This document shows, in pieces, positions 43,488 to 56,185 of a stretch of DNA of 64,000 bases; within the stretch, counting starts at the first letter, position 1, and each line of letters begins with the position of its first letter. Both the position numbers and the translations under genes were made by a program. Source of the DNA: Alectoria sarmentosa (lineage: Eukaryota > Ascomycota > Lecanoromycetes > Lecanorales > Parmeliaceae); the NCBI GenBank assembly GCA_009733775.1, contig WOGZ01000072.1, forward strand, positions 62,001-126,000, read 5' to 3'. The notes beneath the pieces were generated by a model that ran no database searches, had not been told where the DNA came from, and saw only the letters and a program-made list of their open reading frames with translations.

Positions 43488-44787
43488 GATGATGGCCAGA
43501 GTGGCTGGAGAATGGTAATGAAAAATCGGTTCAATGGTCGGCGATTATCTGTCAGACTCGAAGGCTCGAGGGCGTTCTTGGGAGATGGGCAGTCTGAAAT
43601 TCTTAGAGGGCATAACGGAAGCGTAAAAAGCAGGAGAAAGAAAAAAGGTATATGAGGAAGGGGAGTACAGTTAATGTTTACAAAGAAAAGGTAGGGAATC
43701 AAGGGGGGGAGGAAGAAGAAGAAGAAGAAGAAGAAGAAGAGGAAGAGGTCTTTGTCAGACAATCCACTACGGTTATAATTGTTCTATGAGTATGACCGAG
43801 CCGTCGCGGCAATACTGTTCTGCGCTAGAGAAGTCCCCATCCGATGATCCGATCAATGACTTTGACCGAAGACAATCAAAATGTCATTCACCATTGTATA
43901 CATTATTCTGTAAATCTAGGTACTTTACACTAGCAAATAAAGGGATCGGTATCATTGCCTTGATGGCTCGAAAGACATGACGATACCATCAACTACTTTT
44001 CTAGTCGCACATTAATAATTACAAAGCCAAGGTATGTATGAGCCCACGACCAGCTGTCAAGAGTCAAGACTCGAGGCAATTAGTAATTTCGGTACTGCGC
44101 CATGCTGAGCCAAGCCGTCTGTTTAGCAGATACCACCTTAGCGACTGGCTTCTCACTAAAGCGATCAATCAATGCGCCATGGGGCCGTCAGCTGAGGCTA
44201 TTGCTCTCAAACAGTGTCCAAAAGCGAGGAGAGGCTTTCAGGCAAGTCTCACTCGCGGTCAAAATACCTACAATAATCATCAATGCTACCTAGCTGCGAG
44301 TCCACAATGGTCCAAGTCGCCGCGAACAACACTAACTATTACCTAATCAATAGCCTTACCGACCCTTTGGAGATCAAACGTTTGTTCGGAAAGAGATCAT
44401 TGAGTTCCAACTTCCGTACTTCCTGCGCCCGGGCCTTGCTCGGGGACGACTTCGACAAAGGGGCACTGAGGGCGAGGTATGAAGCAGGATTTCTCAACAA
44501 TAATGAGTGACAAGAAAGCACTCTTCGTGCTGAAAGTTCCACAATGGTTGAAACTTTTCGTAACTCAATCGAATCACAAGAATTGATAAAAATGGCATTG
44601 ATTCTGCTGCGGGCACCAGTGTCGATCTCCCGCAGCCCTAATCGATAACACCAGCTCACCAGTCCCCAACCCACTCGACTTGCATTCATTTGGAGCTACA
44701 CGCCTGTCGCCTGTCGCCTGTCACCACCAGAGCAAACGCTCACAGTCAATTGGATTTTCACTCTTATTCTTCCGGAGACTATCAACC
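43488..44787. other. Divergent intergenic region between CCC2 and CSN7
   Basis: Contains both promoters. A GAA/GGA microsatellite lies at 43709-43745, about 220 bp upstream of the CCC2 start. Short open frames at 43786-44510 have no conserved features. The frame of CSN7 is open upstream to 44680, but the conserved sequence starts at 44788. Confidence 0.6.
43709..43745. repeat. (GAA)n microsatellite
   Basis: GGA units pass into about ten GAA units, in the 5' flank of CCC2. Confidence 0.95.
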
Positions 44788-45663
44788 ATGGATCAAACAC
44801 AGCAGAAGGCTCTAAACGCCCTTGAGCCCTACATCCTTCTCTCCAAATCCGCGAACTCACCACGAGCAGCTGCCGACCTTGTCACTCAAGCTACCTCCGC
44901 ACCCAACACCTTCGTCTTCGCCGAGCTCCTTCAGACGCCAAATATCCAAGCTTTGCAAACAGCGTCAAAGGACTATGCATCTCATCTCTCCATCTTACAG
45001 ATCTTTGCCTGGGGCACCTGGTCTGATTACACAGGTCAGCCCAAAAGCACTCTTGCGCCGTGCTCACATGCTAATGATCCTTATACAGAAACACCAAATC
45101 TCCCAAAACTATCGAAAGTACAAGAACAGAAGCTCCGCCAGCTCACTCTACTCTCCCTCTCCACGTCCCCCTCCACCCTCACTTATGCGCACCTGCTCTT
45201 CGAGCTTTCCCTTCCCACCACTCGCGCCCTAGAAGACCTCGTCATAAGCTCTATCTACGCGGGATTACTCACAGCAAAACTCGACACCCTGTCCCAACGT
45301 GTTGATGTCTCGTCCATCGCCCCTCTACGAGATCTGAAACCTGGCTCTATTCCCCACATGGTTTCTGTGCTGGAGGACTGGGATCGTCGTTGCGTGAGCG
45401 TCTTGGGTGAGATCGAGGGACAGGTCCGGGAGATCAGGAGGAAGGCTCAAGAACAGAGGAAGAAGGAAACGGAGCATGAGAAGGCTGTAGCAAAAAAGAT
45501 GGGGGAGAATGAAGATGGGAAAGGCAAGCTTGGGAAGAGAGGAGGTGGAGAGGAAGCGGACGAGATGGATATTGACGAAGGCGGGCGAAGATTGAGGGGT
45601 GCAAAGAGGGGTGGAGGGAACTTCCTAGGCGGGCTTGGTAGGAGATTGGGCGGTGGTAATTGA
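44788..45663 (+). CDS. CSN7: COP9 signalosome subunit 7 (PCI domain)
   Basis: Exons 44788-45034 and 45089-45663 encode 273 residues. The start MDQTQQKALNALEPYILLSK and the PCI/winged-helix region (KLRQLTLLSLSTSPSTLTYAHLLFELSL, then SSIYAGLLTAKLDTLSQRVDVSS) are typical of CSN7, a scaffold subunit of the deneddylase complex that removes NEDD8 from cullins. The C-terminus is a helical, Lys/Glu-rich stretch ending in a Gly/Arg-rich tail (RGGGNFLGGLGRRLGGGN). The 54-nt intron has GTCAGC...TACAG ends. It is a multiple of three and contains no stop, so an unspliced message would insert 18 residues in frame after WSDYT. The upstream in-frame Met at 44680 is judged to be leader. Confidence 0.9.
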   Translation: MDQTQQKALNALEPYILLSKSANSPRAAADLVTQATSAPNTFVFAELLQTPNIQALQTASKDYASHLSILQIFAWGTWSDYTGQPKSTLAPCSHANDPYTETPNLPKLSKVQEQKLRQLTLLSLSTSPSTLTYAHLLFELSLPTTRALEDLVISSIYAGLLTAKLDTLSQRVDVSSIAPLRDLKPGSIPHMVSVLEDWDRRCVSVLGEIEGQVREIRRKAQEQRKKETEHEKAVAKKMGENEDGKGKLGKRGGGEEADEMDIDEGGRRLRGAKRGGGNFLGGLGRRLGGGN

Positions 45664-47499
<1,836 letters not shown>

Positions 47500-48278
47500 C
47501 TTGCATGTTGTCCCTAATTCAGTCAGCAGAGAAGACGTTTGCCGTCGGAGATAAGGGCGCGGACTGCTCCTGGGACTAGTGCGCCTTGGCACGCTTGGCT
47601 GTGCAGGTAAAGTTGTCCTAGAAGAAAATCAGCGAAGCCATTTTCCATTGTTCTCCAGACTTTAGAAACACTCACTTGCGTACCATCGTGTCGGACACTC
47701 ACTCAGTCTTCAGTCAAAAAAAAAGACCACGATTATCAATGTCGCTGAATGAAGTGTGGGAGGGAGCAGCTGGCAGCCCGTTTTATCCTCTCGTTCCCAA
47801 AGAAAGGCAATTCCTTGTAGGCTTTACTCTCCTGCTCATAGGTGGGTGAATTCCTCGCCTCGTCTAAAGCAATTGCTGATTTGTGAAGCCTTCGTTCTGA
47901 CTGGCCTATTCGGATTGAGTAAGTGAAGACGTGCGGAAGGTTGAGAATATAATTAATACCTGAGAAGATCGTACATTCAAGAACATTCCACTTCTTGGTG
48001 TGCCTGCATCGCTGGCTTTTGGGTAAGTTTGCTTGGCCATAGAGCAAAGGATGCAGCTGACCTTCTGGTAGTTTTGGATCAGTGTTCATGATCTGTGCAG
48101 TCGGCGTTTACGTCTGAGAAGGAGCTCTCAGAACATTTACATCTAAGGAAGCTATGTCAGCATTGTACAATACTATGATTTGATACCCAGACTATTCCGT
48201 TATCAACATCTTGACCGTTTTCCGTCTTTGCCAATCTCTACAAGTCCTTGCGTGTTTGCTCCGGAAAGAAAAGGCAGC
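47500..48278. other. Divergent region between GCN5 and RAD1
   Basis: Holds both promoters and a possible small minus-strand gene at 47736-48089. Nothing further is seen. Confidence 0.5.
47736..48089 (-). CDS. Hypothetical small protein
   Basis: A minus-strand frame of 117 codons starts at ATG 48089 (MNTDPKLPEGQLHPLLYG). The composition looks like a real protein at both ends (CRHTKKWNVLECTIF; then ALDEARNSPTYEQESKAYKELPFFG). The middle is AT-rich and could be a 54-nt, frame-preserving intron (GTATTAA...CCGAATAG), leaving 99 residues. No domain is recognised. It lies between two divergent genes and would share their promoter region. It may equally be chance. Confidence 0.25.
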   Translation of the reverse strand: MNTDPKLPEGQLHPLLYGQANLPKSQRCRHTKKWNVLECTIFSGINYILNLPHVFTYSIRIGQSERRLHKSAIALDEARNSPTYEQESKAYKELPFFGNERIKRAASCSLPHFIQRH

Positions 48279-49350
48279 ATGGCCTCCACAAATGACAACG
48301 CAGACAATGCAGACAATGCAGACAATGCAACACCTCTTTTCAGTGCAGTCTCGGGGTCTGCCCGGCAGCTCTTTCAGCTTCTGCGCTGTATCAACTTCGT
48401 CTCCAAAACCAATATTCAGATCACAAAGGAAGGCCTGCGCTTCACGGTGGAAGAGTCCCAAGTAATGCAAGGTCAGTCATTGTGGTATATGACCTCATTC
48501 AGCGACGCTGAATTAGGTATTAGGTATTTCCTTTCTTGACAAAGCACTGTTCACGGCATATACGTATTCTCCTCCTCTCCATGAAGATAGTGAAGATTTC
48601 GAGCCACCTCCCTTTCAAATATCCCTATCCTCTCTTCTCGAAACTCTTCAAATATTCGGCATCAACGATAACAAGGATCGATGGTCCAACCGTGAATCGA
48701 ACTACAATGGTATCAACGGCTTCTCATCGCGCGGTGGGCCAGCCGGAGCTTTCGACAACCGCGTCCTAGGTATGAATGGTATATGCCGTCTAAGCTACGC
48801 TGCTGCAGGCGAGCCTCTGTGCATCATCTTGGAAGAAACGGGAGTGACGACAAAGTGCGAGTTAGTCACATACGAGCCCGAGTTCCAGGAGGAGATCCCG
48901 TTACAGAAAGACGCCATAGCACAGAAGATCATAATGCGTGCAAGCTGGCTGCATGATGCTATCAACGAGCTCTCATCTACATCGCCCACGCGGCTAACCA
49001 TCGTCTCTTCGCCTACGGCACCTTACTTCACACTGTCGTCTACCGGTCCGTTGGGTTCTGCGACCGTAGAGTTCAGCAACGATCCGCAGCTACTCGAGAC
49101 TTTCCAAGTCCCGAACCGAACCGTGAACACCTACAAATACTCTCTTATCAAAGGCGCGAGTAGAGCCATGGCCATCGCAAATAAGGTCAGTATCAGAAGT
49201 GACGAGCAGGGAGTGCTGAGCTTGCAATTCATGGTCGAGGTTGAAGGCGGTGGCTTCAGCTTTGTGGATTTCCGTTTTGTACCTTTTATACCCGAAGAGG
49301 GCGAAGGTGACGAGGATAATGAAGTTGGTGAAGCAGATGGCTTCAAGTAA
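48279..49350 (+). CDS. RAD1: DNA damage checkpoint clamp subunit Rad1 (9-1-1 complex)
   Basis: Exons 48279-48471 and 48524-49350 encode 339 residues. Motifs of the PCNA-like Rad1 family are visible: LFSAVSGSARQLFQLLRCINF, ITKEGLRFTVEESQVMQG joined across the intron to ISFLDKALFTAYTY, and the C-terminal IANKVSIRSDEQGVLSLQFM with FVDFRFVPFIP. With Rad9 and Hus1 it forms the ring clamp loaded at damaged DNA to activate the checkpoint kinase. The name follows the S. pombe/human usage; the S. cerevisiae counterpart is RAD17. The start has a short acidic repeat, (NAD)n, encoded by a 9-bp tandem repeat at about 48296-48330. The intron (52 nt) is phase 1. The C-terminal tail is acidic. Confidence 0.92.
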
Positions 49351-49708
49351 ATAGTCTGCGAGTTCATCAGACAAGCTCAAAGATTCCTGCTTCAACGCTC
49401 TTGAGGTCTTTCCTTTTTCCCACCTTCTCCTACTGCGAACTATTTATGTACGCCAGTCTCCCTATGTTCTATCTGATATAATGCTACTATAAGGTAGCTG
49501 ACACTTCTATATGTATATATAAATGTGCGCCCTATACTCCTAGGGTATTTACCTTCCTTTCGAGCATTTTGCATTTCACAGTCGACATGGAACCTGTTGA
49601 TGGGATCAAGAAGTTGAATGCAGGTGACTTGCACTTAATGCACAACTCCACGGTCAAACCCAAAAGATGCGGCCTAATTGACCTCTGACCCAAGATGCTA
49701 GCACGTAT
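49351..49708. other. Intergenic region
   Basis: 3' flank of RAD1. Nothing else seen. Confidence 0.5.
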
Positions 49709-50281
49709 ATGTTCAAGCAGTGTGCGGAAGGGTTTCTCAAACGACGCAAAAGAAGTCTATTCTATACTGCTTACAGTGGCCTCATTGCTGCAGGTGTTGA
49801 GCAATTCCTGGATCTGGAAAACATTCAAGACATTAGCAGTAAGTACGTGATGGTATTCTACGGCGGGATTATTTTGCCAGCTTATCTAGCTATCCCAGAC
49901 CCGAGAATTCTCCTGTTGAGACCACTGAATCTATTGCCGCAAGTCAGTCTGCAGAGGGGGGTTCTGGAAAATCCGAAGTGCAATTGTGGAATCTCAGCGA
50001 TTTCATTATCAAGAATCACGGTGAAGAGCATGGCTCTGACCTTGGAGGCGATGATGAGATTGATGAGGAAGGGTTCGAGATCATCAAAGATGAGTGCGAT
50101 AGAGAGGGCAAGGAGGCCGTTATAATCATTACTCGTAAGAAGGTATCAGCGAGAGACACTCAGTTTTGGACGTCGTAAGTATCAGGCTGATGAAGGAATT
50201 CGTGATTGAGATGGAGTTTTGTTCATCAGCGCTTTTACACGAGGTCAAGCAACAACAAATTGGCGTCATTCTGTTGGATAG
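49709..50281 (+). CDS. Hypothetical gene, uncertain model
   Basis: The best-supported part is an exon of about 49899-50174 with acidic, protein-like sequence (SEVQLWNLSDFIIKNHGEEH, then DDEIDEEGFEIIKDECDRE). It ends at a strong donor (GTC|GTAAGTATC at 50175). The acceptor TTCATCAG at 50229 leads to a short last exon, 50230-50281, ending WRHSVG. Upstream exons are unclear: a Cys-poor frame beginning near 49698-49709 has a donor at 49841, but the phase does not fit every combination. No family is recognised. Real transcription is plausible but not shown. Confidence 0.3.
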
Positions 50282-51488
50282 CAGCTAATCAATGGAAGAA
50301 AATTCATGCGCCTCATCAGAATGAGCATAAGGACTAGAGGTCTCTGTCATCGGCAACCTGTTCGCGGCTAACTCTGAATGACGAAAGAAGAACTGGAGGC
50401 TGGCGAAGAGAAAGGGCAGTCACCTTTGAGAGTGCCCAGCATTAGGCGCTTTCCCAATGTTGTCTTTTCCGTCAAAATAACAATGTCCATGTGAATCTAA
50501 GCCTAGATAGACAAAAGATTAGGGCAACGGCCCCTTCGAAGGCGTGGTTCTTATAGCTCAGTATTGGAACAGGGTGCTTATCCCCATCCGTCGCCTCGAA
50601 TGAAGCTGAAACGGTGTTCTGCTGCGTCCTGGACATTTTGTGGCAAGCCCGCTCATCGATCGATGTATCTCTGTGTATGCTCAGTGCTGGTGCTGATTCG
50701 AGGCATTGAAAAACCGATTGCATCAAAGATTGAAGGGTGACGGGAGGCAGTGATTCAAGACAAGTCGACAGCAGGAGATCCAGCAGTCAGGCCAACATAC
50801 GGCTATTGCTCTACGAGTTGATCCCTACAGCCTACATGCAATGATTCTATGCTGCATGCCGACATTCCTTCTTGTACCACTTTGTGCTGGCACGGATCTT
50901 GGCTCATTAATTATCTATATTATGCCGAGTGTGGGAAATGTCTGCCTTCAAATGGGTTTCTCGTGCAATTTGTGGTAATACATGTGCTATATCATCTTCT
51001 GAACGAGATTTAGATTCTGTGGACTTGCCGTTTCTCACTCCTGTCAAAGTGACTTCCTTACGTCGCAAAGACAGTCGGAAGGCTCTGCCCAGTTCAGTAA
51101 ATATTCTCTATCATAAAATTCCACTTAGTCGTGCTGTTGAACAGTCGCAGGCCGCCCACACGTAGATCTCTGAATCCTAGTGCCCCGTTGGCATTGGGAC
51201 CGCCGTTTGGGATTCCGTTCGCGCCAGCCTCTGGGATCCTACCCGCTGCTGTTTCTGCTCTGACATGAAGGTCGTACGGAGCCAGGTTGATAAAGGAGGA
51301 AAGCCAATGCCTCCTCGAGCTCTAATTGCTCTATCATCACAAGGTAGAGTCAACAATAGCTTCAATTTCGTATGACAGTGCGAGCATTTCCCTTTTTTAT
51401 AAGCACGCTTCCCCTCCCTCCTCACCCTTGCGAGGACTGTTGTTCCACACAGACCTCTCAAGTTTCCTCCAAATAATTCGCCAAATCC
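50282..51488. other. Intergenic region
   Basis: About 1.2 kb without a supportable gene. Short frames on both strands lack domains. A minus-strand frame at 51177-51461 might be decayed 3' coding sequence of the pseudogene next to it, but this is weak. Confidence 0.5.
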
Positions 51489-51912
51489 TTATACCATGCC
51501 AACGACCGATGGACTCTTGGCCATTGCGGTCAATTTGCAACCAGCTTTTAGGAAACAATCACCACGTCTTAGCCTTCATTTAACGAGCGTAGGGTTGGAG
51601 AGATGGTGCACCATTTCCACGATAGATCGGGAGATCAATTCTGGTGCTCCATATCCCGATTATGAGGCAGTTATCACGGGGGTCGAGCACACCAGTTTAC
51701 GCAAACACATGATAATCTCTATCGTTTAATGCTAGCCTGAGCTGCCTGCCGTGGCGAACGCTTCGTGTGGCCCACAACAGATTGTAACAATCGGGGTCAT
51801 TTGATTGGCCATAGAATGCACTGCAAACCGGAGTACCATAAACGGCATTCGAGTCAGGTGTCCGGAACAAGATTAATAAAATCGTAAGAGCAACGCAAAA
51901 CGAGCCGGTCAT
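51489..51912 (-). pseudogene. Broken gene for a small secreted protein
   Basis: The minus-strand ATG at 51912 opens a signal-peptide-like start (MTGSFCVALTILLILF, then TPDSNA) followed by VYGTPVCSAFYGQSNDPDCYN. The frame is stopped by TAA at 51699-51697, yet it stays open and protein-like beyond it in the same frame (GVLDPRDNCLIIGIWSTRID). A phase-1 intron (51611-51545, GTGCAC...TAAAAG) then joins to GCKLTAMAKSPSVVGMV and a stop at 51489. Such a layout resembles small secreted proteins of plant- or insect-associated fungi, but no named family is claimed. The single in-frame stop suggests recent inactivation. A short functional 71-residue protein ending at the first TAA is the alternative. Confidence 0.4.
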
Positions 51913-52698
51913 TGTCCACTGGACTCGGCGAGAGATCAGAAGTCAGAGCATGGGAATGAAGTTTGATTCTAGATAGAAAAGAGGGAACGAAGTCTGGTAA
52001 CAAATACGAAAGAAGGATATCGTCGAGACCTTGGAACCAGCGAGTGCAACAGCTATACAGGATCACGTATCGTGCAGACCTCCGTCTACCACATTACTCT
52101 TAAGTCTTGACCTCTGTTCATGGCAGCAAATTTGCGCATAGCGAACGTTTGAAAATACTCTCGCAACACCACTGCTATCTTCAGACGACTACGAGTATCC
52201 GAGTTCGCGCCTGCGCACTCTGATAATAACTCCGTAATATCTTTTCCATTCTCTGTGAGTCTATACAGCACGCGAATTGAATTTGGTGCTGTATGCTGTA
52301 GGCTGAATATGAGAATGGTCTGAAATCTGAAAATCGTAGGAAGAGCAACCGCTGTGGGGTAAGCAGGGTAAAAGCTTCAGGAGTCAGGACCATTTCCAAG
52401 TATCAATAGAACGGCTTGTATAGTAGCAAAGCTGGCTGTTTTTCCAGGTGGTTCTGACAGTGTGCCAACCCGCGAGTTGAGGGGTTGATATGATCATTAT
52501 ACGCACGAGCAGTCACGATCAATGTCTCTATTGCTTGTTCACGTAGTGTAAGTAGAAAGAATTGGAACATTTTTGTCGGTTCGTCATGCTACACTAAGCT
52601 TCTTTCGGAAAACTCCTCATAAATTCAAGCTCTTGTAATTTACCTTAACCGTCTTCTTCTCGGCAGTCTCTCTGACTGATCATTGACTGCTTCTCGAA
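51913..52698. other. Intergenic region with one unexplained minus-strand frame
   Basis: A minus-strand frame at about 52086-52310 reads VLYRLTENGKDITELLSECA, then RLKIAVVLREYFQTFAMRK, and ends in a stop at 52086. It has coding-like composition but no in-frame ATG nearby, so it could be a last exon or a relic. The right part is the promoter of the RMD1-family gene. Confidence 0.3.
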
Positions 52699-54529
52699 AT
52701 GCCTCCAATGTCTCAAACAGCGACAATGCGAGGTCCATCAGTTCTAGTGAGTCTCCGCCCAACTACGATGTCCTAAGCACCTGTTTTACGGAGCAGCCTT
52801 TGCTCATGCCTCCCTTCCTATAGGTCACCGACTCCCGGGAACAGCGCAACCCACAAAACCGCCCTGCCCAAACGCTCATGCGTGCGAATTCCCACTTCAT
52901 AACCGTTGACAGTGTCCTTCAATATGCCTCTGACATCCCCTCCATGCAAGAACGACAACCGTCCATTCGCCCCCGCGCCCCCCGCACAGGCTCTGGCAGA
53001 CCCGCAGATCCCAAGCTCGCAGGTCGGCTAGTGCCCCAACTAATGCCCGCACGAAGTACAAAACTCAGCGAGAAATTGGTACTCCTACCGGAAACTGCGA
53101 CGGAGGAAGCAGAGATAGAAGAGAAGGCAGATTATGACGAAGACAATGAGGCGCTACCTACGAAAGATGATGAAGAGGCTTTAAGGAGAACAGGAGGCAA
53201 GAAGGGAAAGAGTTATGCCGAAAGGTTGCCCAAGGCCAGGAGAGCGGAGAAATTGGCAAGGGTCACGGCGTACTGCACAGCACAGGCTTACAGGATGAAA
53301 GGGACGGCAAGTTTTCTGAAGGAGAAACATTCGGCAAGGACGAAGCTTTATGATGACTGCCTTTACGTTGTGTTCCACCTTCCGTTACTGCCAGGTAGCG
53401 GAGGCTACAGAATCAGGAGCAGTCCGGTGCTGAAGAGTCCAGGTGGGAAAGCAGTTCTGGATGAAGAGATTGAGAGAAGCGAGTTACGAGATTACGGGGA
53501 AGGTTACTTTGAGGAAGACGGAGGTGAAAGCTTCGGGGTACGAGGTACTGAGGGCGAAGAGAGTCCCAAAAGATTGGAAGATGGCCACCTCACGAATGGT
53601 TATAGGCCCAATGGGACCGGAGAATGCGAAACTCAAGCACGCTCAACGAGTCCATCTAGGGTAGCGAACAACGCTCTGAAGTTCGCCGAGATGTTCGTCT
53701 TTTCTTACGGAGTGGTAGTTTTCTGGAACTTTACCGAACGGCAGGAGAAGGACATCTTGGCGGATCTCACGTTCTCAGAGTCGGAGACAGGAATTTCATT
53801 GGTCAATGGCGCCCAAAGAGAAGAAGATTTCGAAACAGAGGAGTTTCACTTCGAGTACTCCCCAGAAACGCCCAGGCCGAGAGTCTTCAATGACATGATT
53901 ACCCTGAAAAGTGGAGATCACATGATCAAGCTTGCAATGTCTCACGCCATTGCCCAAAGTACAAAGCTAAGCTTCTTCGAGCAGAGGATGGCAAATCAGA
54001 TGATCGAAGCTCAGCATGTGCCAAAGCGACTCGCTTTGACGGGAAAGCTGGGTATGAAAAGCGAGGAGGTGGTCAAGATTCTAGGAGCGCTATTCAAGAG
54101 TCGCGTGGATGTCAACCTGTCCTCGAATATGCTTGACGTCCCCAACTTCTTCTGGGACAGCGAACCAACCCTTCACCCTCTCTACTATGCCGTCCGCGAA
54201 TACCTCGAGATCAAGCCTCGAATTCAGGTCCTGAACGAACGGTGCAGGGTCTTTCTAGACCTTGCCGAGATCCTGTCAGATTCTATCAAAGACAATAAGA
54301 TGTCTCGTAGGTCTCTCTTGGACCTTGCCCTCTAGCGTTGTGGCGACGAAGACTTGAGCTAACAAATTCCGTCGCAGGCCTGACATGGATTATCATAGTC
54401 CTCATAATCCTCTCCATCCTCGTCACATGCTCCGAGGTATTCCTACGGTTCGGCATCCTCTCTACCCGTGGCGCGAAAGCGAAGGGTCTACCAATGTGCA
54501 TCATGCCTGACCATGACGGCCTTCGGTGA
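52699..54529 (+). CDS. RMD1: RMD1/RMND1-family (DUF155) membrane protein
   Basis: Exons 52699-52746, 52824-54306 and 54378-54529 encode 560 residues. The DUF155 core starts near KLARVTAYCTAQAYRMK and includes FVFSYGVVVFWNFTERQEKDIL, NDMITLKSGDHMIKLAMSHAIAQSTKLSFFE and FFWDSEPTLHPLYYAVREYLEIKPRIQVLNERC, in pieces along the large exon. A single C-terminal membrane segment (TWIIIVLIILSILVTCSEVFL) lies in the last exon. Yeast RMD1 is cytosolic and required for sporulation, and human RMND1 is mitochondrial; the N-terminus here is Ser/Arg/Pro-rich without a clear targeting signal. The acidic insert at about 225-290 is variable. The introns are 77 and 71 nt. Confidence 0.9.
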
Positions 54530-56185
54530 AGTCTTATAAAGTAACGAGAGGTACACTTTTGAAACCTTGAATTACGCTAAGTTTGCCATTTGGGCTTCTG
54601 CACCATGCACATGCTCGTCTCCAGCACGGCGCTCCAGGAGTCTTCACAACATGATACCAATTGAGCTTCGTGGCTGGGCTTAACACCACATTAGATCCTC
54701 CTTGTATATAATAAGCTTGCTTACGTAGGGACTTTCAGAGTCTTCTAAGTACCAAATAAAACGCCGAGGATTATGTTCTTTTCCTACCAAACTTACCAGA
54801 GTAAAGTACAAGATCTAGCTGCCAAGCCGCGCCAAGGAAGCGACGGCGGAACCTCGGCAACACCCGCACGCTAAGAAAAAAATTCCGATTCTCAAACATA
54901 CATATTCTTTCCCTGACTCACGTTCCTTCCTTCCTCCTTGAAGCACCCTCACCACCACCGCTGCGTTTCTTTGCTCCCGAGAAGATATCCTTCTGTGGAT
55001 ATCCCCTTCTCGTTACACGAGAGGGTTTATGCAAATGAGAAATTCGGAGTAATCTTCACACCACCACAAACCATGTGCCGCCCGCGAGGGTCCGCCGCGA
55101 AAGCGGTCGCAATCTGGCATCAGAAACTCAGGACCCGTATCTCCTCTCTCTCTTCTCTCTCTCTTTTGATCCCTCGGGGTTTCTTGGGGGAGGGGAGGGG
55201 GCCAGGGGACAGCGGTGTTTCCTATGGGAGAGCCGTTGCGAAGATTGTGTGCCTTTCCTCTCGGGGAACGGTGACACTTTAGTGCAATACGCAGCGTGTC
55301 TTGCCGGCTTTTCTTCTCCTTGGAGAGGAGGGCCGGTGGCACAATTCGATTCCGATTACTCTGGTGGGGAGGGTGCTTCCACTCCATCTTCTTTTGCAGG
55401 TGTGTGGGCTTCTTCAATTTCCTCCCCTAGGGTTCAGATTTGGAGGGGTCGAATGTGGGATGCTACTAATCTGTTGGTGCAAGGACTGATGAAGGTCACT
55501 GATGGGATGATGGTGGAGGAGTCTTGTGAGGGAGAGGCCAGGGTCTGCTTTTTGGTATGGCTGGGCGTGCATTGGGAGCAGAGATGACTAGATAGGTGGA
55601 GTAGGGAGAGGGGTGATGCTTAGTAGGGAGAGCGTTGGTAATGTATGAACATGAATCAGTGCCTTTATTATTATCGACGGTCGTTGTACGTGAGGATCTT
55701 CTCATAATCGTTTGCATTAAGGGACATAGTGAAGTAGATAGGCTTGGAGAGACCGTATTATCATTATTATTGACAACTGAAATCGGCCGAGATTCCACAA
55801 CATTCGGACAGAATGTCTAGCTAAATTAGCCACTACTTGATGGACGTCTCCTAAGACGCCTAGATTGACGTGCAACTTTCTCCGAAAGAGACCGTCGTGC
55901 TTCCACCAGCATTATCACGCACAGTCGTGCCTCCAGCATACTTCTCATCACGCCTCGACGGCGGGATGAGAATGGTGGCGGTCTCAAGAAGCAACGAAGC
56001 GCAACGGCCGCGCTGACATGCTACCCAAATGGCGCGGTACGTGGTCCTGTCTTGAACCTGTGTTTGAAGCGAATATACGAAACTTGCTCCTGTATGTCCC
56101 AGACGCCCTGCTCATTCACCTAAGAATGCATTTCCATTCATTCTGCTCATGTAGTGACCCTAGCAAAGGACCCGCACTACCCCAA
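54530..56185. other. Convergent intergenic region
   Basis: 1.65 kb between the 3' ends of the RMD1-family and RAX1-like genes, longer than expected for two 3' flanks. A plus-strand frame of 170 codons (55075-55587) overlaps a minus-strand frame and is G-rich; neither shows a domain. A polypyrimidine stretch followed by a G-run (55141-55206) is notable. No gene is supported. Confidence 0.5.

Noticed and set aside
44680..44787. N-terminal extension of CSN7 to the ATG at 44680
   Set aside because: The added residues look like untranslated leader; CSN7 similarity starts at MDQTQQKALNALEP.
55075..55587. 170-codon plus-strand frame
   Set aside because: G-rich, overlaps an opposite-strand frame of similar size, and has no domain or conserved motif.
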